Shown piece after piece: positions 10,671-21,851 of a DNA stretch of 64,000 nt. The notes below the pieces were generated by a model that was not told the origin of the DNA, did not search any database, and saw only the letters and a list, made by a program, of their open reading frames with translations. Location: NCBI GenBank assembly GCA_036172665.1, contig JAYKNF010000015.1, positions 2,976,001-3,040,000 on the forward strand. Reading direction: 5' to 3'. Source of the DNA: Prosopocoilus inquinatus. Its lineage: Eukaryota > Arthropoda > Insecta > Coleoptera > Lucanidae. The position numbers and the translations under genes are program-made. Numbering within the stretch: the stretch's first letter is position 1; each line of letters begins with the position of its first letter.

Positions 10671-12548
10671 ATGATAAAAAGAAAGGATGTCATAAGAATT
10701 ATTAAAGAACAATCTAAATTATTAACTGAATTTCTAAAAGAGAATCCGCGATTACTTATAGCAAAATTTTCTCAGATGTTTTCTTATAGTCATTATAAAA
10801 ACAAATGGTGTCAAATTGCAGAAATTCTAAATTCTGTGCCTGATTAAATAAAGATTGGAAAGGATGGAGAAAGGTAATTATTTTAGAAATTGTAAAAATG
10901 TAAAACCTTTTAATATAAGTGATCTTAGATATGGGAAGACATTAGAATTCGCACCAAGAAAAAAATAAGTGAAAATAAAAATTATGTTGCCGGAACAGGA
11001 GGAGGAGAAAAGCAGAACTTACTAACTCAATCTGAAATCGACATAACATAATTAATTACCCCGATAACTGTGCAAGGAGATACTAGTGTCGCTGAATCTT
11101 GTGTGGGTTTAGAGTGGGAAGCTCCTTGCCCTTCTGCTACTAAAAATTGCTTTACTGTTTCTTGTAAATCTGTTGATCCCGCAGAGTCGACAACATCCTT
11201 GTTGATCAAAGACACTCATCACAATTGTTCAGGACAATATGCAAATGTGTTTAGTTTATTTTATTCAAATATTAATTTATAGTTAAGAACGCACTTCAGT
11301 TCCTGTAAATTAGTTCAGGTATTTGGTTTAGTATTATACTTTAAAATCATTCGGCTTAATCTCCACCGAAATGTTTACGCATTCTTTATATCGTCCTTCC
11401 GAGTAAATCTTATTTGGAATTTTAGCGTTTTGCCCTTCCGCGTATACATTAATAAGAATGCACCACATAAAAATCTATTATTTTTTATCTGAACATTCTG
11501 AATTGTCAACTTCTAAAAATCACTTAAACATAACAAGTTAAGCCCCACATTTTCTTCGAACAAACTCACCTATCTTTCACTCGATTCTTATTTTCTTCGT
11601 ATTAGAAATACACGTGCTATACGCACAAGGCGTTGTACCTGCTTTTCGACGGTCTAAGATATCAGACCATTTTTTCTTAACTATTCGCGGAAGCCACCGC
11701 TCATCTAGTTCACAAGCATTAAGTGCATTTAAAATCCTACGAGCTTCTTTGAATTTTCATCACAACGACAAAACAACTTAAAGTCATTTTGTTTCCCATT
11801 TTATTAATTTTCTACGAATTACTTTATGCATTTTTTCCATCTCCCTTTCGTATTGAGCTATATATTCTGTAACGTCTTAAAACGCAGAGACACATACATA
11901 CATTCATTCATTCAGTCATCACACATACTCAACGATCATCATAATAACACAAACGGTGATCATACATACACTTACATTAATTCACAAGTTGAACAGCAGT
12001 TCACATAATATACAAACAGTCAAGTAAATACATTTTCACATCGTTATTAATAATCTGTATTTGAAGTGATTTTAGTGTAATTAACTTTAAGTTTCGTGTA
12101 GTTCTGAGTTTTGTTAGTGCTATCATTAAACTAGAAATAAAGGTGTTAATGTTTCTTAGTGCCTTTCCAATTAATAACTGTCACCAACAAAGTTAACAAT
12201 ATACCTATACGGCCTTACAACCCGTGGGTGGTGAATCAGACGTGCCATCGTCAACAACAATGAAGAAACCAAAAATCCAAAAGAACCACAAAAAACCGGA
12301 AAAAACTTCGAAAAAAAGCTTCCAAATTATATGAAACAACGAATGCTGTTAAACAATTTAGGGAAGTAATCTACGAAAAAAATTCTATAAAAAAAGACTA
12401 TTATAACAGGAAATTAAATTTATTAAAAAATTATTATGATAAAAAAATTGAAAAATGGGATGCGGATTTGAAGATTAAAGAAAGCCAATGCCAAGCACTG
12501 GAACACTTATCCTCGATACTTTCAAGCATAAGTGAAAGCATACTTTAA
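10671..12548 (+). pseudogene. Harbinger Myb/SANT-like DNA-binding protein (degraded)
   Basis: The first exon (about 10671-10873) encodes a Myb/SANT-like domain with KEQSKLLTEFL, NPRLL, KFS and a KDWKGWRK end, after a one-base frameshift near 10845. It ends at a GT donor. The next exon begins after an AG at 10928 (WEDIRIRTKKK...GTGGGE, a segment typical of these proteins) and has an in-frame TAA at 11049-11051. The frame continues through 11240. A further exon-like open stretch at about 12263-12548 encodes a Lys-rich coiled region ending SILSSISESIL and stop. In this family the protein binds transposon ends and imports the transposase into the nucleus. The middle (11280-12260) holds no recognisable coding sequence. 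Confidence 0.72.
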
Positions 12549-12689
12549 TTAAATTAAATTTTATATTGAATAATGTAATTAATTTAGTGACAGTCATTCG
12601 TATTAAAATATGTGCATTTACTTTAAAAAAAAATACATCACAGAAATTAAAAAAAAAAAACTTAAAAGCTAATCTCGAACTTAGAAACT

Positions 12690-14114
12690 TTAGAACAGAT
12701 TCCATATAATTCTATTTCTTTTTGCTTGCTCTTCTGCTAATTCTTGATTAACTCTTCCTATGTGATCTTCTATGTGATTAAAATTGGCGTTAATATTAAC
12801 TTCTATACCAAAATCAATGTCCTCTGGAAACTCTTCGTCTATTTCTGGGATGTTATTGTCTAAGCATAAATTATGCAAAATGACACAAGCATTTACTATG
12901 CGACCGGCAACTGCAGGAGTATACTGCAAAACTCGATGCTTTAATAAGCAAAGAAACCGTTTCTTCAAAACACCATTGCATCGTTCGATAGTTACACGAA
13001 TCGTTTTAAATTTTTGGTTAAATCGATCCTCGGGTGTACCAGGGATTGCATTACGTATTGGTGTTATTAATGGCCATGGTCTTAAAGGATAGCCAGAGTC
13101 TCCTGTCAAAAGAAAAACAAACTATTAAATGGTATCATTTAAGGTGAGCGTCGTTGTACATACATGTATGTATAACATACAGGTATTACACGTAACATGG
13201 TGTGTTAAAATATTTACCTAATAAATGATAACCTCCATGACAGCACTGTGTAAATTTTTCATTGTAGTGTGTACATTCGAAACATTCCATATAAAGGCAT
13301 CGTGTGTACTTCCAGGGAAAGCAGCGTTCACATTTAGAATTCTTAAATTATTGTCACATATCTGATAGCAAAATAAATCATTTTATTATAATTAGACCTA
13401 ACTTTCATATTTAGTAAATAAACTTAATATTTACCAGCTGTACATTCAAAGAGTGATAATGCTTTCTATTAACATGTACGTTTTCTGGACGTTCAGCATC
13501 ATTTCTAGGTGGAGGTACTATAGCTACATGGGTACAATCTATAATTCCAACAACGCAGGAAACTGATATTCTTGAAAAAACCTAAATTTGTAAATCTGCT
13601 GTCTTTAAAATCTTGATATTGCTACATTTACCTTGTTCGAAGATTATTTAATTCTTCTATTGTGTTTGGAAAACTAACAAAACGTTGAAAAATTTCAGGT
13701 TGATTTAAGGCTTCTGTAACTTCCCTTAAGCATCTACTAACTGATGGCTGTGATACACTAAAATATTTGTTACAGCCTACATCTAGTTGATAAGCTTCCA
13801 GCGGCATGAAATCTCAGAGCTATTAATACCTACTTAAAATTTGCATGAAGAGAAAGAATTTTGGTGGACACTGATAATAAGTAAACCTTTGTTGTGATGT
13901 TCAAGTCCGTTGACCTTCTCTGAGGTGTTAAGTACGGCATTAATATCTCTATAAGGTCTCTACATAAGACCTTCAATAGGCGAAACATTCGAATAAATTC
14001 AGATTCTGATAATTCCTCTAAAGGATCTCTTCGTGTTCCTAATCGTCTGGGAGCTCTTCTTTCTGCATTATCCAACTCCTCAATTAATAATAAATGTAGG
14101 AATTCTTCTACCAT
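12690..14114 (-). pseudogene. HARBI1-like transposase, five exons, single frameshift
   Basis: Exons by GT-AG inspection: 14114-13887, 13829-13632, 13581-13435, 13361-13218 and 13102-12690. Exon 1 gives the N-terminal region (LEELSESEFIRMFRL, TDLNITTK). Exon 2 has SVSQPSVSRCL, typical of the helix-turn-helix. Exon 3 has GIIDCTHVAI with the first catalytic Asp. Exon 4 has FPGSTHDAFIW with the second Asp. Exon 5 has GDSGYPLRPW and ERCNGVLKKRF with the catalytic Glu. The whole DDE triad is present. The only break I see is one extra A in exon 2 near 13798, which shifts the frame. The enzyme cuts and pastes the transposon in the nucleus. Confidence 0.88.
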
Positions 14115-14135
14115 GATCGTACTAACAATACTTAC

Positions 14136-15060
14136 TTAAGGCTGTTTGCTCGGCCCCAAAATCGTTTTTCCCATTTCCTGGGCTTATTTTTCATTAAAAT
14201 CGTACCAATTTTTCGCGAAAAATTTTTAGATGGATTCTGTTAGGCGGCTAAAGGCTCGCTTTTCGAGAATTGCCAAAAAGGCCTTAAAAAAAAATTAAAA
14301 TGAAAAAAATTCGAAAATGTAAGCCTTTAGCCGAAATTTCGCAGTATTCAATAATAATAAACCGTTTAGTTTTTTTTTTTATTTTTAAAAATAAGGTCAG
14401 GAAATGGGAAACAAATTTGAAATTTTCGGAATGAAATCGCTGAAATCAGATGTGGTATGTGATACACGCTAGCTCCGCCTTCGGGCTTAGTGCAAGAGGG
14501 GCGAATTCGCACATTCATTCTCCCGATTTAGTGACAGATGAAGAGTATGAGTGAGAGCGAATGCGTTTCAGTGCGTGTATGAGTGAAACACAGAATACAC
14601 CCACCGTAAACACACGAACGCCACCGAGCGCTGCCAGAAAATAATTCTACAAAGATTTCTCTTTTCAGAGTCGTGCTTTTTGGTAAATTTCTTACGGTAC
14701 ATTGAAAGAAACATTTTTGTCATAATAAACTTCTGCAAATCTGGTATTCATGCACTTAATTAGTTTTAAAAAGGGGATGTTCAACATTTTGCTCAATATT
14801 TTATTTATTTGTGTACACATTTACCTTGACATCATTAAAAATGCCTGTTATTGCATGTAATTAATATTATGTGATAACACAGGAATAAACAATAAGTAAA
14901 ATGGGTCGGTGATGTAACATTTTGAATATCAAGTTCACCCAAATAGTGAAACGGAACTGCGTCAAATAATTTTTGTTTCTACACAACTAATTGAATAAAA
15001 TATAAATATTTGATGAATACGAGGATTCAGATCTCATCAACTGTAACCTAATCTACAACC
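14136..15060. repeat. Non-coding part of repeat unit A
   Basis: Very similar to 27545-28460, starting TTAAGGCTGTTTGCT and including the GC-rich stretch CTAGCTCCGCCTTCGGGC near 14470. No ORF. It forms one side of a larger unit that continues into the YqaJ-like gene. The unit may be a DNA transposon, but no matching inverted end was found. Confidence 0.7.
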
Positions 15061-15985
15061 ACGGTTTCAAATTTGTAAGTGCATCCGCATTATACGATAT
15101 TTTTAAACATTCGTCAAGCATCTCAAAAAAAAAATTAAAAGCTTGTTTTTGATCCTGTTAATATTAACATTCTGGTGATAATAGTGCGGCCATTTTGAAT
15201 CATATTGTACTACACACCAAAAGAATCTGGAACACGTAATACGTTCTGTTGTAAATACGAGGAGTTAATTATTGTTGCTATCATGTATTCGTCCGTTTGT
15301 TTATTTCCGTGTTTTTTAAGTTTCTGTAGAAACAAGTTTAAAATTGCATTCAAACTAATAGCGTTTTCCACTGGCTGCACTAGTGCGCACCGAGTGTATT
15401 TCCAACTCGGTTCAGCTTTATGTAATAAAACGAGATGGAGATACACTCAGTGCATACCGGTGCAGCCAGCGGAAAACGCTATAATAAAATAACTCAAATA
15501 TGTATGCACAACAATTGTCTCAATTTCTTTCTAGTGGACATAGTACAGTTAGATATTATATGGCATTATATAATATGGAATCTTGCAGAGCAGATTTCAA
15601 ATACAGATCTATTTCAGAATTTTCACCAGATTATCAGAAAGAGGTTTCAACTGTCCAGATCGATCAGGATCGTTATTTTAATTTTCTTTTAAAGCCAGTA
15701 TAGGCAGCATATGTTCTAAATGAAAATATTTTAACTTCGGCTTCATGTTATGCCAAAAATTGTCATCTTTTTTAATCTGAAAAAGAAAACGTATTACAGG
15801 TGTGTTGTAAATGTAAATTGCTTGTTATTTTTTCTAAAATCGTCTATAATTTCTATTTTATACACTAGTCTTCAAAACCAAATCGGTATTACTTATTTTT
15901 ATTGTCAAAATTATAGCTTTCGTGTGCTTAAAAGTTGAAACTATTACAAAAATAATCTTATAAGATTTCAGAAAAAAATAATGTA
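15061..15985. other. Insertion present only in unit A; no gene
   Basis: In unit B (27545-32377) the sequences matching about 15085 and 16065 are adjacent, so this ~0.98-kb stretch is an insertion in A or a deletion in B. It contains the palindromic MITE at 15361 and otherwise AT-rich sequence. The short ORFs here show no recognisable domain. Confidence 0.55.
15361..15479. mobile_element. 120-bp palindromic MITE with TA flanks, copy 1
   Basis: The ends GCGTTTTCCACTGGCTGCAC and the reverse complement GCGTTTTCCGCTGGCTGCAC pair. TA lies on both sides. A related element at 47355-47484 shares the ends and the inner GGAGATACACTCAGTGCAT. TA target sites and near-complete hairpins suit a Tc1/mariner-type MITE. 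Confidence 0.75.
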
Positions 15986-18900
15986 TTATGATGAATTCAG
16001 AACTTTCTTGACGTTTATGTAAATAATATTTCTTGTTCCCATATCATTCCCAAAGATGTCCATACAACGAATACAACTATTCGTTAAAGCCAACTGTCCT
16101 TGAATCTGATAATAGTAGGTATGTGTTTTCTTCAGTTTCACAGTATTGCCATCCAAAAAGAAATAGGGCATAACTTTCATCTTGCTTCCTGAGGAGTTAT
16201 TTTGAACTTCGCTAACTTATAGGGACACTTGATCTCAATTATAGCATCCTCACCAACTAGTCCATCAGGACTAGCTCCAAGATACGGCATTTCTTTAGAT
16301 ATAAATAATCCGCCGTTCAACTTTATGTCCAAATTCCTGTGAAAATTGTTTTCTCGCAATTTCTTCATGGTTACGGCACCAATTTGTAACTATACTTTCG
16401 AAAAATTAGAGGAAATTAATTTTTACGCCAATTTTTTGGCATCAGTTGTTTGACGTCTTTTACAGACAATACCAAATTTTGTTGCTGTTAGTCTTCGCTC
16501 TTTATGCCATTTCACTTTGGTGTTTTGGCCAACAGTGTTTCTCTCTAACGATTCTAACTCTACCTGGGTCCTGCTCAAGTAGTCCATTAAAGATGATTTC
16601 TTGTCTTCTAAGTTTTTAAGAGGGATCACCTCTTCTATTAGTCCATAGTCACCCTCAGCTTCGGCTACCTGTTTTCTTTTCTGCCTTGCCCAAGAAATAG
16701 TCGTGCTCTGCATTTTCGGTAAAAACGTCTCCTACGCAACTTTGACGTATACAGTGTACCCGGATAGAAAGATGATTAAATTAGCAAAGAGGTGCAGGTT
16801 CGAGAGCTTATTAAGAATCCATTTTCAAATATTACTTGTCATGACCAACTTGATTATATTGAGATGCGGTTTGAACTAGTTTGCACGATAATTTAAGTAC
16901 TTTTATGGGCACTTAATAAAACTATCCCATTTTTACAAATTCTCAAGAATCTAACCTAACCTTAAAATTTTAAATTGGTGATTTTGTTGGCCCTTTTAAG
17001 AGAGACTTTTTTTCTAAATGCAATGATGTATCACATGATATGGAAACTTCTTCAAAATTTTGGGAAACAGAACTTATTCTTTTTATGAATAGAAATCGCT
17101 AGTGCCACGATCACAAAACTTTGTTATCGAGACTGTTGCAAGCTAACCGCGCCCTTGTTAACGTTGGTAATAAACGGGCGTTTACATTACATACATATTT
17201 GTATTATACATGTGTCCTACATATTGTTTGACAAGTCTGGAATGAATCTGAAATTTGTTTCATACTACTATTACATTTTTCATGTATTTGTCATGTATCC
17301 GACCTGTTTTATCAGACAGATTTGTATTCCAAATTAATGGAAAACACAGCGATCGCAGACCATACAAAGGTACTTTACGCACATGCAGAATAGTTAGCTG
17401 TTTTAAACTACTAAGCGATCTGATGGTTTGTGACGATGGAGTGATCCAAAAAGAGCATAGTAATATTATGCTGCCGCGGCCAAAAACAAAAATTGATTGT
17501 CATCTTTCACGAGCGATACTTTTTTTTATTATTAAATACTAGATATGTAGCGAACAGGTCACATAGTGTAAACGATGTCCTGTGCTAGTATTTGTCGAAG
17601 ACTTGTGCTAAAGATTCATCAGGATTTGTATGCGACAAGTCGACAGTTTTGTAAAGATTTGTTTTTGAATTTATTGAAGACATGTATGTAATGTAAGCAC
17701 TCCTTAAGGATTGCAGAACTTTAAATAGGTCTCGATTCACTTGATCGCGACTATACGTATACCAAGTGCTACAAGAACGTAGAACTTACTCGTGAAATAT
17801 ACGAAGCTCAGTATCCAGAAAAGGCTACACAGATGAAGCTGCAGTGCCACTGATCGTTCGTGGACAATCGTGTACAAGCGATTAAAATTTTAGACCAATG
17901 AAATTCTTATCTTTTTGGCACATCATACCCCTAGCTGATGTGATATTGGTTTAAAATTATAAATTATAAAATATAAATTAAATAAATGGCTAGCTCACCA
18001 TTGGCTGCAATCGATCAGTGCCACTGCAGAATAACTTGATAAACAAAAAGCAAAATTTCTGTGATCATGGCACTAGCGATTTCTGTTCGTAAAAAGAATA
18101 AGTTCGGTTTTTCAAAATTTTGAAGAAGTCTCCATATCGTGTGCTACATCATTGCATTCAGAAATAAATTTTCTCTTATAATGGTCAAGAAAATTAGGGA
18201 GTACCAATTTAAAATTTTAAGGTTAGGTTCGATTATTGAAAATTTGTAAAAATGAGATTAGTTTTATTAAGTGCCCATAAAAGTACTTAAATTATCATGC
18301 AAACTAGTTCAAACCGCATCTCAATATCTTAAATAACAAAAAAGTTACGGCAAATAAAAGAAATGAGGAGATTTTGGTTTTAGTAAAATTTTAACCAAGT
18401 TGGCCATGACAAGTAAGTTTGAAAATGGATTCTTAATGAGCTCTCGAACCTGCATCTTTTTGCTAATTTAATCATCTCTCTATCTCTTCAAAGACAGAAG
18501 TTACCCTTGCTGTCCCTACGTATCCGGGCACACTGTATACTTTGGTATATTTGCCTGGACTTTTCCCGATCATTCTCTTATAAATGCGGTGGTGATATTG
18601 CTCACTGAAATTTTAAGAAAGGCTTGCAGCGTGGGATTTCACTTCGTAGCTATTTTTCAAAGAGAAGTTAACTCTTTTTCCACCAACAAATTTTGAAACA
18701 ATTGAAATGTACGTCTCCGCTGCATTAATGTTCATATTTAAAAGTAAACTGTGCATTATGCGTCAAATGATTGCAGCAAGCAATAATATCATGAAGTCAT
18801 CCACATTCTACTAAGTCTGGAACTGAATTAATTTCATTAACTTTGAACCCGGTGCAAAAATAAACGTCACAATCAGAATGATCGCCGATTACGTGCTTAG

Positions 18901-19000
18901 GGCAATGAATAATGTCCTTTTTTAACGCATTAACTTGCTCTATGAGCGTCGGTACATTAGAGCAGTATTAATTCCTATTCCAATAATCATAAGCAAAATT
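15986..19000 (-). pseudogene. YqaJ-type nuclease-like transposon gene, disrupted
   Basis: Fragments on the minus strand read, 5' to 3': about 19000-18600 (CxxH-like and FVGGKRVNFSLKNSYE, a segment seen upstream of YqaJ domains in insect repeat proteins), then 16713-16423 (KWHKERRLTATKFGIVCKRR), 16368-16177 (GASPDGLV...DAIIEIKCPY) and 16180-15986 (YYYQIQGQLAL). The PDGLV, EIKCP and QIQGQL segments match the PD-(D/E)XK nuclease core of the YqaJ/lambda-exonuclease family. The gene is cut by the 16750-18537 insertion and by several frameshifts and stops. Such genes are common in insect repeats. Which transposon class carries this one is not clear. Confidence 0.7.
16750..18537. mobile_element. Long-inverted-repeat element with TACAGTG ends, copy A
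   Basis: The ends TACAGTGTACCCGGATA and the reverse complement TACAGTGTGCCCGGATA match, and inverted similarity runs about 350-480 bases inwards (left arm to ~17130, right arm from ~18060). The left arm lacks two short blocks present in the right. TA dinucleotides flank it at 16748-16749 and 18538-18539. No transposase is encoded in the ~900-base centre. TA sites and TACAGTG ends suggest a non-autonomous Tc1/mariner-type element. It interrupts the YqaJ-like gene. Confidence 0.75.
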
Positions 19001-19150
19001 ATTCTGTATAATGTATATTTTTTCTTTACGTCCACTTTAAACCGCAATACTTCAATGTGCCTAATTTTAGTGCACGGAAGTGTAGTCTAGATAAATAAGC
19101 AATCCACGTAAAATTAAAAAAAAACAATTTTATAGGGATAATAATAACGG

Positions 19151-19330
19151 AGTAACATGGACCGCGGTCGCACGCTAAACGCGAGAATGTCACGTATTAG
19201 ATAAGAGATGCATAACGTAATCTAATTTAAGAGGCATTCCTATTGTAATGTTCATGTAGTACGCAAGTCTTTGTCTCTTTCGTAAATAAATGATTTTTAA
19301 AAATAATCAATAGCTTCCGATCAATAAATT
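19151..19330 (+). repeat. 5' LTR of the gag-env element
   Basis: Starts AGTAACATGG and ends AATAAATT, in the style of errantivirus LTRs that begin AGT and end in ATT rather than TG...CA. It drives the element transcript by position. Confidence 0.92.
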
Positions 19331-19348
19331 TGGCGCAGTCAGTAGGAT
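19331..19348 (+). other. Primer-binding site of the gag-env element
   Basis: TGGCGCAGTCAGTAGGAT directly after the 5' LTR, like the tRNA-Ser-type sites reported for insect errantiviruses (family knowledge, not checked by search). Confidence 0.8.
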
Positions 19349-19567
19349 TTGTTCTACGAATTTCAAAAGTGATTTTTGTGAATTCAGTGTATTTCAATAC
19401 TTCAAGAACAACGAACCCAAAGATCGAGAAGCAGACGGAAGAGGACCGGGTATTGGAGAAAATATAGGCAGGCTACGGCACTTTATCGAGCAAAGTGGGT
19501 CACTATATTCGCTATATCCAATATCCCAACGATCCGAAAAACGAAGACAACTTGCCAACCGAGACGG

Positions 19568-19577
19568 CAAAGTAAGT
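19568..19577 (+). promoter_or_regulatory. Candidate splice donor in the gag-env leader
   Basis: CAAA followed by GTAAGTGC, with the GT at 19572-19573, upstream of the gag ATG. Together with the acceptor at 20799-20800 it could produce a spliced env mRNA. This is inferred from the consensus only. Confidence 0.5.
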
Positions 19578-19777
19578 GCTATCTTGATATTACAATACGA
19601 CTCACCCTGACTATTGAAGTCCAATAATTCATTAATTGAATTAATATCTACATTGATATCCACCTTTTTCCTTGAATAGTAACAATCCTGTTATTACCCT
19701 TTAATTGGTAAAACCAAATAGAAAATAAACTGGAGAATTTAATAGAAGCAGTAAGAAATTTGGAAATAAGTACAAAC

Positions 19778-20878
19778 ATGCCTAACGCAAACATGGGAGA
19801 AATAAATTATAATTTACTTCGAATGGAATTAGAGTCGATTCCTACATTCGACGGAGAAGCTAGCGGTATTAATATATTCATAAATGCCTGTGACAAAATT
19901 TGCACAAAGTACAGCACAAATAATGACGTAAAAGATTTAATATTTCAAACAATTTTGAGTAAACTTAGAGATAGGGCTAAAGTGTTAATATGTTCTCGTA
20001 ATGAATTAAATACTTGGGCATTAGTAAAGGATGCAATTTACAGTTATTTCGGCGATAAAAGAGATTTTGCTCAATTAGCGCAAGAATTTAACAATATTAA
20101 AATGTCACATAAAGAGGATCCATTATCATTTGGCTATCGATTACAAGATTCATTATCACAGTTAATGACGAAACTTTCCCAAACCGAAGTAGATCACAAA
20201 ATACAACGAGCAGCAATTTATTCGCAGACAGCATTAGAAGTTTATTTGTTGAATCTTCCCGAAGATATTCAAGTTCACGTTAAACCTTTGCAATCGGAAA
20301 CCTTAGAAGAAGCTATGGGTTACGTCCAGGATACAGTTAACTTTAAAAGGAGATCTAATGCATTGAAAGGATATAAAACATTTAATCCTCCCCAGAACCA
20401 AAATAAACATTTTCCAGCTGTCAAATACCCACTACACAATTATCCAACAAATTATTTTCCTTTACAAAACTATCAATTTCCAGCCCAAAATAAAATGTTC
20501 CTACCAACAATGAACACTCCAATGCAGCATCAAAATAACACTTTTCCCAGAGGACCTATACAGAATTTCCCTAAACCAATCCAAAACCAACAAAGAAGTT
20601 TTACAAATAAACAAGTTTTTGGTTCCCAAAGAAATGTATGGCAACCAGGACAGAATAAAGCGATTGCACCGAAACCTAAATTTAGTAAAGAACGAGTGAC
20701 GCAAATTACTGACAAAACCATTCGGACACAGAAGAATACTAAACTATCTAAGGATACAATTAAAAAGAAACGTAAATTCACGAAAGACTCTCTGTTACAG
20801 GATGAAATTAATTCGGATCATCCTATTAGCAGTAGCGATCAAGTTAATGACCAGCCAACTACAAGTACAGCAGATTGA
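19778..20878 (+). CDS. gag: Gag-like structural protein of the gag-env element
   Basis: A 366-codon open frame from the first ATG (19778); the frame opens a few codons earlier without ATG. Residues ~1-190 resemble the capsid region of insect errantivirus/gypsy Gag (PTFDGEASG near the start, then a helical stretch with LREKVLICS-type and YFGDKRDFAQL segments). Residues ~195-300 are rich in Asn, Gln, Pro and Phe, with repeated FP..N motifs. The tail is basic and then Ser/Thr/Asp-rich. No CCHC zinc knuckle is present, as in other errantivirus Gags. No stop or shift interrupts it. The last 77 bases overlap env in another frame. The role is particle assembly and RNA packaging. Confidence 0.85.
   Translation: MPNANMGEINYNLLRMELESIPTFDGEASGINIFINACDKICTKYSTNNDVKDLIFQTILSKLRDRAKVLICSRNELNTWALVKDAIYSYFGDKRDFAQLAQEFNNIKMSHKEDPLSFGYRLQDSLSQLMTKLSQTEVDHKIQRAAIYSQTALEVYLLNLPEDIQVHVKPLQSETLEEAMGYVQDTVNFKRRSNALKGYKTFNPPQNQNKHFPAVKYPLHNYPTNYFPLQNYQFPAQNKMFLPTMNTPMQHQNNTFPRGPIQNFPKPIQNQQRSFTNKQVFGSQRNVWQPGQNKAIAPKPKFSKERVTQITDKTIRTQKNTKLSKDTIKKKRKFTKDSLLQDEINSDHPISSSDQVNDQPTTSTAD
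20786..20801 (+). promoter_or_regulatory. Candidate env splice acceptor
   Basis: GACTCTCTGTTACAG ends at 20800, one base before the env ATG at 20802. The pyrimidine content is modest but the CAG is well placed. Errantivirus env is known to be made from a spliced RNA joined from a donor in the leader. Use here is inferred. Confidence 0.5.
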
Positions 20879-21842
20879 AAATTATATTTTACCGTACGAT
20901 TTAGGACAAAGTAGAATAATTCAAGGTTGTCACGATTTCGTTTATAAAATTGAAGCACAAACATTATTTCACCACGTAGATCAGTTAAAAAGGCAAATTA
21001 AATTGGTAAATGCAACCTATATGAAAAGGATATATCCACATGATAAAACGGACTATGAACACATAGATAAAATATCAGTACCCATATTATTTACCCCTAC
21101 ATATAAGCTTTACCAAATTCATTCTATCCCTTACAAAAATTATATAATCCCTTTTGCAAAGTCGTATTTGTTAATGTCAGATAGTACGTATGCTTTAAGA
21201 ACAAACACTTGTCCAAAATTGGAAAATATTCATATTTGCGACAGTAAACCAGTACCGAAGGATGAAAATTGTGTATTAAATTTAATGAAAAATGTCGACG
21301 GCAATTGCGAGAAAATACACGTTCACCTGGAAGAAACGCTAGTGCAACAAATCGGACCAGGAGACTTATTAATTTATACGCCAAGTGTTATTAGTGCGCC
21401 TTACAATTGTAGTGAAACAGGAATTTTAGAAATTAGGAATAATGCGTTAGTTAGGTTAAGAATTAATTGCAATATTCAGATAAATGAAGAAAAGTTTAAT
21501 TATCAGGAAATGTTAATTAAGGGAGAAATATTTCATTTGCCTAAATTGTATTTAAATTTAAGTAACATAAGAGAATCAAAACCTATTAAACTAAAGAAAA
21601 TCAATTTAAAAGATTATGATAGAATACAGAAGGAAGTGGAAAATGCTAAAGTTTCGCAATTAGACAAAATTGATAAAAATCACCCGTATGGAAATTCAGT
21701 TGCAATTGTTATTATTGTAATAATTTTACTGTTTATTACTATTATTATAAAGTGTAAGTGTTATTCTAAAATAGTAAACAAAAGTGCGAAATTGCAAAAG
21801 GCATCCAAGGCTCTTTCCGAAGAACGTCAAGATCCATTCTAG
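20802..21842 (+). CDS. env: Env-like membrane protein of the gag-env element
   Basis: A 346-codon open frame from ATG 20802, shifted by +1 relative to gag. Residues ~1-18 form a signal peptide (MKLIRIILLAVAIKLM). The ectodomain has several Cys residues and N-linked sites (NAT, NCS, NLS). A hydrophobic membrane anchor lies near residues 297-316, followed by a Cys/Lys-rich cytoplasmic tail. It is shorter than the usual ~450-550 residues of errantivirus Env. I do not see the basic furin site and the fusion-peptide region that normally sit in the middle, so a central segment appears to be missing. Whether it is still displayed on particles is unknown. Confidence 0.78.
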   Translation: MKLIRIILLAVAIKLMTSQLQVQQIENYILPYDLGQSRIIQGCHDFVYKIEAQTLFHHVDQLKRQIKLVNATYMKRIYPHDKTDYEHIDKISVPILFTPTYKLYQIHSIPYKNYIIPFAKSYLLMSDSTYALRTNTCPKLENIHICDSKPVPKDENCVLNLMKNVDGNCEKIHVHLEETLVQQIGPGDLLIYTPSVISAPYNCSETGILEIRNNALVRLRINCNIQINEEKFNYQEMLIKGEIFHLPKLYLNLSNIRESKPIKLKKINLKDYDRIQKEVENAKVSQLDKIDKNHPYGNSVAIVIIVIILLFITIIIKCKCYSKIVNKSAKLQKASKALSEERQDPF

Positions 21843-21843
21843 C

Positions 21844-21851
21844 CGTGGAGG
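21844..21851 (+). other. Short purine tract before the 3' LTR
   Basis: CGTGGAGG precedes the AGTAAC start of the 3' LTR. It is a short but correctly placed polypurine primer. Confidence 0.55.

Larger units (their letters stand above)
10490..14135. mobile_element. PIF/Harbinger DNA transposon (two-gene, ends uncertain)
   Basis: A Myb/SANT-like gene on the plus strand converges on a HARBI1-like transposase gene on the minus strand, the standard two-protein PIF/Harbinger layout. I could not define the terminal inverted repeats or the 3-bp TWA duplication. The left end abuts the gypsy TSD near 10487. The right end runs into another repeat unit at about 14136. Confidence 0.8.

Noticed and set aside
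16177..16368. Host or phage recombination nuclease
   Set aside because: The YqaJ-like fragment is repeated in a second copy (28690-29270) with the same repetitive surroundings and carries many breaks, so it is a transposon gene remnant.
19394..19663. 89-codon minus-strand ORF in the gag-env leader
   Set aside because: Antisense to the untranslated leader between the primer-binding site and gag, with no domain.
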